Source of the DNA: Phoronis australis | Taxonomy: Eukaryota; Phoronida; Phoronidae | Length of the DNA: 64,000 nt | Reading direction: 5' to 3' | NCBI GenBank assembly: GCA_002633005.1 | Contig: NMRA01000866.1 | Location: 37,120-101,119 of the forward strand | In this document: positions 1 to 12,000 of the stretch, piece after piece | Numbering within the stretch: position 1 is the first letter of the stretch | How the letters are laid out: every line of letters starts with the position of its first letter | The notes under the pieces: model-generated | The model's input: only the letters and a program-made list of their open reading frames with translations | The model's database searches: none | Told to the model about the DNA's origin: nothing | Position numbers and translations under genes: made by a program

Positions 1-1571
1 ACTAACAAGAGCAACGCGGAGCGTTGAAATGCGCCCATGAACGCAAATGGTGTGCCTTTGGGGTTATTCAATTGTATCATAAAAATGGCCACTAGATGGC
101 GCAAAAACATACACTCCATCCAAAAACGGGAACATGCCATATTTCATAAAAATCTGTCAAGGACCTTCAGAGAAACAAAGGAAAACAGAAGAAAATGAAA
201 TTGCCACTTGTGGGCACAGTGTCCATTCCATCCGCCTGAAAGTCGTCGTCAGTTATCTTCATTTAAATTCACTCACTGAATTTAATAAAGATCCTGCAGT
301 GCCGGGGTTTTGGAGAAACAGCTGTGGGAGCAAAACAAAACAAAACTACCAATAGGAGGCGCCACAGTAGTCAGTCGCCATCATCAAACGTCCTCGTCAC
401 GCCTGAATTTTCAAAACCATCCCTAGAATGATTTGGTTGATCGAGAGGTGGACGCTACTAAAAAAACAAGATTTGAAAACAGCAAAAAATGGCCACCAGG
501 TGGCACAAAATACCTTGATTCCATCCCAAAACAGGATGACAGCGTCATCTCACCAATAGATGCCTATAGTCAAAATTTTATGAAAATCTGTTGAGGACCT
601 TTGAAGATACAGACTGGTAAAGGTAAAAAACTAAAGTTGCCACTAGGGGCCACACCACTTGTCAGATCCGTCTGAAAGTCGTCGTCATCCATTGTCAAGA
701 CTTGCTAAATCAAGTAAAGATCCTGCACACGGTTTAATAGATACAGCCATGAGCACCAAAAAAACAAAACTGCCACTAGGAGGCGCCACAGTAGTCGAAC
801 TAGTCGGAAAATCGTCGTCAGCCGTTCACTTCATAGAAAAAATATACATGTAAATTTTCACAATTATCCTGAAAGCGGTTTGGTTGATAGACAAGTGGAC
901 GCCAAAAAACAGACTCGAAAGCAGTAAAAAATGGCCACTAGGTGGCGCAAACTAGGTTGAATCCATCTGAAAATGGAGAGATAGCGTCATCTCATTTACT
1001 GATGCCTGTATGCCATATTTTATGAAAATACCTTGGGGACCTTTGAACATACAGAAGTAAACATAAAAAATAAAATTGCCACTAGGTGGCACACCAGTAG
1101 TCAATCCGTCTGAAAGTCGTCGTCCCCCGTATAAATATACTTACTAAATTTAGTAAAGATCCTACGAACGGTTTAGGGGATACAGCCATAGGCACAAAAA
1201 GAAACAAAACTGCCACTAGGAGGCGCCACAGTAGTCGAAGTCGTCGCAAAAGCATTGCCAGCCGTCCACTTCATAGTAAGAACATACATGCCAATTTTTA
1301 CAATCACCCTTTGAGCGGTTTGGTTGATAGAGAGGTGGAGGCAAAAACAGACTCTAAAACAGTAAAAATGGCACTAGGTGGCGCAAACTACGTCAAATCC
1401 ACCCGAAAACGGGAGGATAGCGTCATCTCACTAATAGGTGCCTACATGCAAATTTCATGAAAATCCGTTAAAGATCGACTTTTGAAGATACAGAGGTAAA
1501 CGTAAAAAAAATTAAATTGCCACTAGAGGGCACACCGGTAGTCAGATCCTTCCGAAAGTCATTGTCGTCCG
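1..1571 (+). repeat. CTCF-motif repeat, copy 1 (left end cut by window)
   Basis: Three diverged module types alternate in a repeating unit of about 424-442 bp. Each module has a core resembling CCACTAGGKGGCRC: starts near 89, 203 (degenerate), 349, 491, 640, 773, 933, 1079, 1213, 1370 and 1520, all in the plus orientation. Type A reads GGAGGCGCCACAGTAG, type B GGTGGCGCAAA, type C GGGGGCACACC. Modules also share blocks such as ATCCGTCTGAAAGTCGTCGT and GCGGTTTGGTTGATAGA. No protein is encoded. Confidence 0.9.
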
Positions 1572-1841
1572 ACACAGCAACTGGCATTTCTTTCACCACG
1601 TCTTCGCCAGACTTGTTCTCTGCCATCGTTCTTGTGCAAACAGAAACAAAATTCATCTGTAAAGAGCACAGAGTTTTACTACTGTCTGGTCGAACACTGA
1701 CGCTGAGTGTACCATCCGAGTCTGTGTCACTTAATTTGTGTTCACTCAAGAAACTGGTGTCACCTTTCTGAAAATCTTCGAGCTCCTTCGACATAGAGTT
1801 GTGACTGGATCGCCTTAGACGTAACAAATCATCCTCTGGCT
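1572..1841 (-). CDS. Unassigned candidate coding exon or relic
   Basis: A minus-strand frame opens after a TTGCAG acceptor and reads PEDDLLRLRRSSHNSM, then a Ser/Asp-rich segment including LSDTDSDGTLSVS, for about 90 codons. At its 3' side it runs directly into the CTCF-motif repeat, which supplies the last ~25 codons before the stop. It is acidic and probably disordered. No family was recognised and there is no ATG. It could be an exon cut by the repeat insertion, or chance. Confidence 0.25.
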
Positions 1842-2890
1842 GCAATTATAGGAATTCAACACTTTTGGTCAACCTGCTCTCACACAGTCCTTTACATCAC
1901 CCCTCTCTTGTAATTCTGCTGATGCTACTTCGGTTCACTCCTAGTCTGCAATCTCATACTGCGTTTTTCCAGCTTCTAACTAGAACTTTTCCATGTTGGA
2001 TAAAAGTCAGTGAGCGAATAATGTTGATGGTCAATACAAATTACACTAAACTGTTTTCAAAACTGCAAACATTAACACTTGATGGTATTTTAATACACAG
2101 CATATGCATCCGCCATGATACATGCTGTGAACTGTGAATAGATAAGATTTCATACAAACAATTCACACGAATAGGCATTTCTTTTACTCAGGAGCTATAC
2201 CGAGGTTCCAAATTTTATTTGAGTAACCTCGATTACCAAAATTACAATGTTTGGTGTTTTAACTAACCACTTTGGATTGGTCACAATTTACACAATTTTC
2301 AAGTTAAGGGTCCAAATGTCCATCATTCAATCAGTAAAAGATTGCTCTTCATTGTGCCACTCAATTGAACAGAATTTTTCTTGGATTATGGAAAATATGT
2401 GGATAATTAAATGGATATGTAATACTAATTTGAGTGGTAGAGAAACACTTTGCAGTTAAATTACAGTCCTGCATGTATTTGCGTTTTCATTGTAAGTTTA
2501 TAATAGAGTGGTCTGCCAAAACGTGGGAAATTACTACACAGAAAATGTGATAAAAATGAAATGAAAAATCTTGAATAAAAATGAACAAAGGATGCAATAA
2601 CTAAGTGAACGCCGCCCATTCTTAGGCCGGGACAGTTTCAAGAGAATCAATGAATTTTAATGCAACCAATAAAAGACTGAGACTAATAACTTTTTATCTA
2701 CCACCATCAGGATTGCAGGTCTAGTGGACAATGTGGTCGACTAGTAGATAACTGTAGTCGATTTCAATCGATGGCAATTCCACATATCTCGCCGGTTCAA
2801 AACACAACATACGAACGCTTGGCAAGTGTCTCTCTGCATTGTCCTTGCCTCCATGTCATCATAAGCAAGAGATACGTGGCACGGTGTTAT
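1842..2890. other. 3' flank of the thioesterase gene
   Basis: No gene or repeat recognised. The nearest minus-strand AATAAA is about 670 bp past the stop (2215-2220). Confidence 0.6.
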
Positions 2891-3036
2891 TTATGAAGTA
2901 ACAGGAATATTGTTTTGGCTGTTACATTTACTGCTTTGTTCCAAATGTTTTTTTAGAAAAGTTAAAACTCGCTGCCAACAGTCGACTTGGGCTTTGTTGT
3001 GCAAATGCGCTACACCTCCGTACAACAAGAGAGCAT
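2891..3036 (-). CDS. Thioesterase exon 9: C-terminus and stop
   Basis: Encodes residues 417-464 and [23 protein letters not shown] matches the [20 protein letters not shown] tail of ACOTs. The protein ends IPVTS, so no classical peroxisomal targeting tripeptide is present. Confidence 0.94.
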
Positions 3037-6000
3037 CTGAAAGATAAAATTGCTTTAGTTCAGTTTTGACCACATTAGAAGTAAAAAGTGGAAAACAAAA
3101 AAAAAAAAACGTCGCAAGACTGCAGCACAGAAGCGATGCTTCAACTATCAGTCAAATATCATCTTTAAGTACAATAGTCAGGCAGAACAAAATATCGTAA
3201 CAGAAAGCTCACTTCACGGTGCATGGCACAGGATCTGTCAACAACAAACTAGAAACTCTACTACAACTGGCACAAGATACGTTTGAGTGGTTTTCAAAAA
3301 AAAAACACATGGGATTCTGTCTTTCGAAAAACAATACTACACACGTGTATCTAAGATTGGAAATGCAATGATTTAATAAATATCAAGGTTAAACTGCAAG
3401 CTCGGCTCTGGACCAAATTCATGAATCAGCAGCTACGATCATCAGACGTTCGTGGTCTCTATCTGCATGTAATACCTATCTTTTAAATTCTTCTCGAATG
3501 ACTGAAACTGTAAATTTGTAATGGGATGAGAACAGAAAACATTTTCTATTTGAGTCAAAACTGATAACCACATCTTCTCCGTTATCCGTTAAGAACTCAG
3601 ACAGGTACAGTACTTTTCAAGGACAGAGTTGACAAAACTCATTAGGCTTTCTAGCGTTTTGTGTTTAGGTGCTGAGCACATGGCACATCCCAAGGTAAAG
3701 TTGCTGAACCAGACAGTTCATAACACTTGTGTCGTCATGATGAGAAAGGCTATCCCAAGAACACAAATTACAACAAAATAGACTTAAGCTTCAACATGTA
3801 TAATTTACACTGATTACTGCAAAGAAAATACCCATACCTAAAGCTGCATGAAAAACACTGGAATTGAGAGGCGCATAGGGCGGTTCCAATAGATGGCCAG
3901 CTCCAGGGTAAATAAAGGCCTCGTAGTTAGGAGGGTCTCTGTACTTTTTTAACCTCTCCACCAGCTGGAAATGATTGACTGTGTCTACTAATCTGTCATC
4001 ACCACTCGCTATGAGCAAGAATGGTGACGTGGACTCTTCGATCTGAAGTGGAAGACATGAACACTTCATGTTTTCACCGAATCTACGAGCGGGTTTTGAC
4101 TGGACATTAGGCCAGCACTCCAAGGGTACTAAAAGACTTCATTCGGTCAGAAAACAAAATTCTAATTTGCAAGAGACAGCAAACTAGTTGAGACCAGTTT
4201 TGTAATCGTTAATAAATTGATAGCACCATTGAAGGAAACTTATTTTTGTTTTTACTTTTTTTGATTATTTAAACGGGGTATCAAGGTTTGAAATAGTAAC
4301 ATATTGACTAAATGAATAGGCCTACCATATTTTAGAAAGCTAAATAATACAATTCAAACACGAACTTGACGTCACATTAATTCATTACATGGCTGCCTAC
4401 AATGACGTCCACACAGTAATAGGTTTTTTTGTGTAGTAGGTATTTTCTGGGGACCTTTGGATTATTTTGCTGTGGTTATATACATATACAATATACATAT
4501 GCATAACCATTCCATAAGGAGTTTAAGACACTCTCAGGTATAAAAGCAAACACTGGGCTGCACTAGTAACACGGGAGTTGCCATGAAATCCTTTTACGTG
4601 ACAATTTTTCTCACGCTCTTTTCCATGTAGCATTGCACAGTGTTTAGTCTGAGACTCGCGACAACACGGATCCATGAAAAGGGCTTTCATTGCACACGTC
4701 CAACATATTGCCTTCCTGGCAACAACAATAAAGAATGCCCCAAGGCTCTGTCACATCTATACCTAATATGGAAATGTGGCCCTGTTAAGTGATGGTGGAC
4801 ACACGGCATTCCGTTTCAGCATCCAGCGGACAGTCAGTCTCGTTCAGGTAGATAATATACTTAAATGCCCGACTGTATCAACTTTCTTATTTGGAGTCAT
4901 ATGAGTTGACTTAGCCTGATAGGTGCACTTTGTTGGTCGGTATTTACTCCAAACGAACACCAGCGCATGGACAAAGATTTAATAGTCAGAAAAGATTATT
5001 GTGACGAGTTGGCGGCAATGGGAGGGCCAGCATTCGTTGTTAAGTTACTGAAAGTCATTTCTATGACCAATCATGTGACAGAACAGAAAGGAGCAGGGCT
5101 TGTTTCTTTTAGGAATTCCATGTGTAGGCATCAGCCGGTGCCCATGTCTTGATTTGGATGTTTGTCTTATAAGTAATATGGCGAGGAAATGAGTCCCAAA
5201 TGCATAGAGAATCGTTTTTTTTTTTCCTTTTTAATTTGTTTGACACTGTGTTATCTAGGGTGTGCCAAAAGCACGAACTTGCAATAGTCTATTGTTGCCG
5301 TTGCTGCAACCGCAAGCTGGGCATATACTAATGCGTTTTATGAATATCAACTAATGAGAATGTTTGAATGTTATTTTTTTTGACCAATTGCAATATCCGA
5401 ATGTTACTTCGTTCTGTTAACCAAAGGGAGCTCATGTTACAAAATCAATCGCACTGGAAACGGTGTGTATTACAAAGGGCAAAGAATACTATGTGATGTA
5501 AATTTCTGGTCAAGGAAATGCTCAAATATGAGTATTTTTAAGTAATTGCTCTTTTGGTACTCAGGCGCTTCAAAGCAAAGAAATATTGGAATTCCCCAAG
5601 TAAAAATTTAATACATTAATTAACAAAGCCTTATACCTGATAATTGCTCTGACAAAAGAGATACCTAACTGTAAATTCCCTTATTAAACAGCATTGAGAC
5701 AGTGGTGATGTCTAAATTTTGCGAAATTAAGAAGGCAGAATAAAAAGGCTGACAGGTCACTTAGGCCTTCTACAGGCCCACTGCAAAAGACACTGTGCTT
5801 AACTTCACTGCTCCTATACTCAGCCAGCCTTCCAGTTTGCTCGAGGAATTTTGCAAGTATTTTAATGTTTTTTGTGAGCTATGACAGTTTTCACTGAAAC
5901 TGCTTTACTTCCAAAACATTCTTTTCTTTGGTAAATGAAGCACCATCTGACATGATGTTATCTTCCATCAAGCATTTCTGGCAGCAGGTTGCAGGCGGTC

Positions 6001-9000
6001 TGGTACACCATGTACCAGACATGTGCAGCCGCTCAGATGGGCCTATTGCACCAATCACCTGAAACCATACTTTATTAATATATAGTTAAAACCCGAGTTG
6101 ACGAGCTTGAGAGCTGACTCAAGGGTCTAGCAGTGTGCCCCAGTGGGACTCGAACCTACGACCTTCAGTAAAGGAAGCGGACACTTCTCCCACTAGGTGG
6201 CACTGCCTCCTCAACAGGAATCTGCTGCTCAGTCTGTTATTTTCTAATGTTTCTGCAGGTTACAGTGACCTGTTATCACCTGTATTACCAACTGCAGTTG
6301 ACTGGTCAGGCTCAACAGCTTGGTAGTAAGACTAGGAGTTATCCATCTCACTCCTACTACCACTTCTGTTGTACTTTAAATTCAATTTCTGAACTAAGTG
6401 TGGCTAATGGATCAGATGCCTGATTACCCTAGGCATGGTATCCAGGTAACTAAGATACAGTTACATTCACCTAATGTCCTTTACGGCGTTAATAGCTGCC
6501 TGGCCATCTGACAAGATAGCTACGCAGGGCCAATTAGGTTAAAAGTTCAAATAACTCAGTTAGGTCTGACGAATCTTCATGTGAAGCAATTTATGAGCCT
6601 CATCCAATCCATTCTTTAATGGGGAGTAATTAAGAATGCTAACTCACAGTATTAATAACCAAAATGGTTTCACTTAAAACACGAACCAAAATAATGGTTT
6701 TCAAAGATGGCATTGCACCATTAGTTAGTAATTCACTGTTGAAATCAGTAATGCAGTAATGCTCACAATACACAGAAACAAGAGCAATGCTGAGCATTGA
6801 AATGCGCCCACGAATGCATCGCAAATGGTGTGCTTTTAGGGTTATTTAAATGTATCATAAAAATGGCCACTAGATGGCGTAAAAACATACAATCCATCCA
6901 AAAACAGGAACATGCCATATTTCATAAAAATCTGTCAAGGAACTTCAGCGAAACAAAGGAAAACAGAATAAAACGAAATTGCCACTAGTGGGCACAGTGT
7001 CCGCTGGATCCGCCTGAAAGTCGTCGTCGTCTGTTATCTTCATATAAATACACTTACTAACTTTAGTAAAGATCCTGCAGTGGTTTTAAGAGATACAACT
7101 ATGGGCACAAAACAAAACTACCACTAGGAGGCGCCACAGTAGTCAGTTACCATCATCAAAGGTCGTCTTCACACTGATAACATATATGCCAATTTTCAAA
7201 TGATTTGGTTGATACAGGGGTGGACACCAAAAACAAGATTTGAAAACAGCAAAAAATGGCCACTGGGTGGTGAAAAATACCTCGATTCCATCCAAAAACA
7301 GGAAGATAGCGTCACCACACCAATAGTTGCCTATATCTAAAATTTTATGAAAATCTGTTGAAGATACTGAGTTAAGTGTAAAAAAATAAAATTGCCACTA
7401 GGGGGCACACCGGTAGTCGGATGTGTCCAAATTTTGTCGTCGTTTGTTGAGAACATTATATAAATATGTTTACTAAATTTCATAAAGATCCTGCGAACGG
7501 TTTAGGAGATACAGTCATAGGCGCAAAAAAAAACTGCCACTAGGAGGTGCCACAGTAGTCGAAATCGTCGGAAAATCATCGTCAACCGTCCTATTTATAA
7601 TAAGCACATACATGCCAATTTTCACAATCATCCTTTGAGCGGTTTGGTTGATAGAGGGGTGGACGCAAAAAACAGACTCGAAAACAGTAAGTGGTGCAAA
7701 CTACGTCGAATCCATCCGAAAACGAGAGGATAGCATCATCTCACTAATAGGTGCCTACATACCAAATTTCATGAAAATCCGCTCAGGACTTTTGAAGATA
7801 CAAAGGTAAGCTTTAAAAACTAAAATTGCCACTAGGGGCACACCCGTAGTTGGATCCGTCTGAAAGTTCACTCATGCCGTCCCATTCTTGAATAGAACAT
7901 ATGTCCCAAATTTCATGAACGTATGCCAAAGGGTTTTGGAGACAGAGCAGCGGACGCCGGACACCGGACGGACGCCGCCCGGACGGATGGACGAACGGAC
8001 GGAGATGACGGCATAATGCCTCCACATAATAAAATATGTGGACGCATGAAAATCCAACAATTCATTTTACCCTGAATAGTTCGTCTTCTGGTGCATCTAG
8101 GTATTCCATTCGATTTTCGAACCCAAAGCGTGTGTAATGGAAATCCACAAATGATTCTTGCCTAAATGTAAATAGATAAGAAACTATCAACCACGATTAT
8201 CCATTAGAAATTCTGCCGTTACACAGCACCCTGCAATTTAGCAACAGATGTGTACAATTCTCAGTTTCATCAAGAGGCATGTCCTTCATTGGATCTGACC
8301 TAAGGGCCTATTGTGTTGAGTAGAGAAATTAATGCATTAGCGATGGTTTCACTGCAATAGAACACAGGCTAAAATAAACTGATGTATTGTGGACAACTTA
8401 TATAGAGCTCTCTGGAATCTGATTGAGTTTCTCGTAAAAAGTTATCATAGGATATTTTTACCCAAAGAAATGCAATACAAATTAGCCAAAAGATAAGCAT
8501 TAGGTTTCAGTTCTCTGGTGCCCATTGATGAATGGTTTTAGTGTTATTGACTCTTTGAACCGTGCTCTAGAGATAATTGACCTGTTTGTTGTGATGTCAT
8601 ACCGAAGAGCACAGCAACGATTAACAATGGACTAAAAATAAATGTGATATCTGGATTGGCCTCGATTTGGAAACCAGTGCTGTCTAGAGTTGAACCAAAC
8701 AGGGTTTTGTTGGATACCAAAAACAAAACCTTCATAAAATACAACACAGCGCTAAAATAAATTGAAGGTCATGCTAAAATTATCAACTTCAAACTGGAAT
8801 AAGTCAAGTTAGCGGTAGTGAATCTTACCGCTGGAGTAATCAGTGTAATCCATTCGGCCCATGGTGTCATATTGAGTAATCAGTGTACTCCATTCGGCCC
8901 CTGGTGTCATAGTGAGTAATCAGTACTGCTAACATGCCATATTAAAGGACAAAAAGAATGGGTTCTGCCCAAAAATATGAACTAAACTATGGTTTTCAAA

Positions 9001-12000
9001 TGATGGCCATGCACCTAGTGTAGTGGCTTTAAGAGCAAATGGAAATAGAAACAGTTTTATGAATAATCTGCTTCCATGTTAGCAACCTCTCCATAGGTGT
9101 GACGCTTTACACATTGTACCCAATAAACTGGTCTAAACAGAATAATTTAAAAGGTCTGCGCTCTAGAATTCTTGCAAATCTTTTCTTGAAAAAATACAAA
9201 TAAATCACTCCCAAAACCATAAGTTTGTACCGCCAGCTAATGAAGTTCAACCGACTACTTTTATGAAGTATTGCTTATCTTGGGCCACGGAAGACCAGAC
9301 TTAAAGGTTTTAGTTGCCTCGGCCTTTTTCTGTCAATTTGGTTTATTTTCCCTACTCTTGAGGGGCGTTTTAAATTTTCACTAAATTTGTTATGTACAGC
9401 AAAATTATAATTTAAAAACAATATTTCTCCAAACCAGAAGTCAATGTTCATGTAGCACTTCACAAGTTGCAGAATGCAAACACTGTGTGTATAGTTGGAA
9501 GACTTCTGTAGCACCAATGTTCGAGGTAACTGGTAAGTAATTATGTAGCATTATGTACCAACTGTTGTCCAGCGCAAGGCGGCAGAATTCCGTTCCCTAT
9601 ATTTCCAAGATGTTGTTCATGAAGTGAAAAGCTGCTTACAGTTCGATGTACTCAGCCTCTGTATACGAATTATTCTCCAAAGACAATGTCATAGTGAATG
9701 GTAATCAATGTTGAGTACGTACCAAGTGTGACCATTGCAAACAGTACGGATCATTCCTAAAAAATTTTTCCACGGTATTAGGGTTCATCCGAAAAGTCAA
9801 CATGAGTGTTGAAGGCTCACCTTATGATGAACACAATAAAACAGTATAGTTTTCCGTGGTTTGGGATCTCTTAACTTAGTTCACTAGGGAGCACAGCAGC
9901 AGTTAGTTCCATGTAAAAGCAGTCATCACTGCCATAGTAACACAACTGTTTAATTCCATGAACATTCTGAAAGGGGTAGCAGCATATGTTGGGCGCCCAC
10001 ACAGGAACAACAGTCAGGTATTGTACCCAGCGGGCATATTCTCCATAGTTACCACCGAACAGAAAAGCGACAGAACACATTCGGATCAGCTGACATTTAA
10101 CAAGCATGTTCAATGTACCACCCTTCCAGTTTGGGTCCCAGTGAACTAACCGTGAGTAAAATAAAAAATATTGAAAACACAACAATTTTATAGTAAAAAA
10201 TTGAACTCACATGAACCTCGGAAATCTTTGATCTTTAATTGTGACAGGAAATCCTAAAAACCTGCAGTTGGGACTAATAAGAACAGCTGCCTTAACCTAC
10301 AATGAAAGACAACAGGCATGTCTCAGTTTCATTTCATAAGTAAGCCAAGACCAGCATACAGGATAAAATTATGTCTTTTGAAAAGAATAGAGCAAACAAA
10401 GTGAGTGGCGCATTTCGCCGACAGTTTTGTTTAAGTTGACAAATTAAAAACAGATGAAAGCGAGAAACTGACTATGCATGTCGTTAATTCATTTAAGGCT
10501 GTGAGCTATACATTTGGCCATGGCACAGCAACATGCACTGTCTGGTAGTTTGATAATCTTCAACAAACTACAGACTAACCTTTTCTTTGTAATGTACAGC
10601 CATATTGAGCGCCAGATCTGCTCCACCCGATACGCCCACAAGACCAACGCCGGTGTCCTTGCAGAAGTTCTGAGCAAGCATCCAGTCAATAGCCTCCTGA
10701 AACAAGATCATCGCAAAGCATTAATATGTGCCCACAATGCACATAAACGTTGTTTCTAGGGGTGCTTATCAGCTTCATCTAAATATACTAGGAGACAACC
10801 ATGTTATCTCAAGGGCTAGCAGGAAAAATCGAAAAGGACAAAATTTTGGCAGGCCACCTTAATTTTAAACTAAGTAACATGAAAAGAAATTGTTCAGCGA
10901 GAGTGGAGTATTGATATGTGCCCATCTGAAAAATTTCCTTGTGACCCTTCCAGCACTTTTTAATAGCAGATATAGAAGAGGACAATAAAAATAGACATAG
11001 AAATAAGGAAAAGACCACTAGGGGGCGCAGAATATGCTGAATCCATCTGAAAATGGCAACGTGTCGGTGTTCCTTTACTTGAGAAGCCTATTTGCCAATG
11101 ATCATGAAAATTCTTCTTTTTTGGACTTTGAATACATTAATTCCCAATAATTCAAAAAGTTGTACAATCTAAGTCATAATAAACACACACACACCATGCA
11201 CTTACTCAATGATCGCTTACTTTTCAATGACATAGGTGAAATTTAATCACCCGTCTAGATCTAGTGGGCTGCCCTTTCTCTCTGTTTTAAAATATTCTCA
11301 AATACCATAAATTGATGGTAAAGCGACCCACTCTTTGACTCAGGTTTAGTCATTTCCGTCAGGTGTCACGCTCATATCAATGTCATCGTCTATCATTTTA
11401 TGAAATGAGCCTCTGAGAGTGGATTCGAACTTGAAACGCCTGCGGTCGCAACTTTGACACTCAAGTATTTCAAGTGTATTTAACTTAAAAAGACAATAAC
11501 ATTGGTTTCACTGAATGTCTACCAAACATCACCGAGAATTGGCGATTTATGTTCTGTGCTGAAATCAGATTAAATTACACTTCCCGTGAATTAGTTCTGT
11601 GGAGCATACGTCTAAATGTGTTACTTGAATCTTTGCAAGTCACTTTCTATAAAACAGGCTCCAGAGTAAGCCGAAAAATTAACTTTTAATTTCACCTCAG
11701 GCATACACCTTTTAACCTACGAAAGTAAGCAACTGAACATTGAAGCTGTTTCCTGTCCTGTCACATTAATTCCACAAAATGATCTGTGCAAACAAATGGT
11801 TAAGGAGGAATGTTAGCGTAGCGAAACCTAGTTAGTCATTCTCTTTAATTAACAAGGTGAGTTCAGTAAAGATTTTCAATTACTCTTTTACTTCAAAATA
11901 TTCCAGAGCCACATTATTCCACGTCTTTGGTAAGTCTTCGAACAGGAAAAATGCCAGAGCCAATACCGCGAATTTGCCCCGAGAAGCCAACAGAGCGGCG

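Noticed and set aside
1517-1771. Plus-strand 84-codon frame overlapping the candidate exon at 1572-1841
   Set aside because: Antisense of a more coding-like minus-strand frame, with no motif or splice context.
9871-10185. 104-codon minus frame and 63-codon plus frame in thioesterase intron 6
   Set aside because: Neither shows a family motif, and both lie in an intron beside exon 6.
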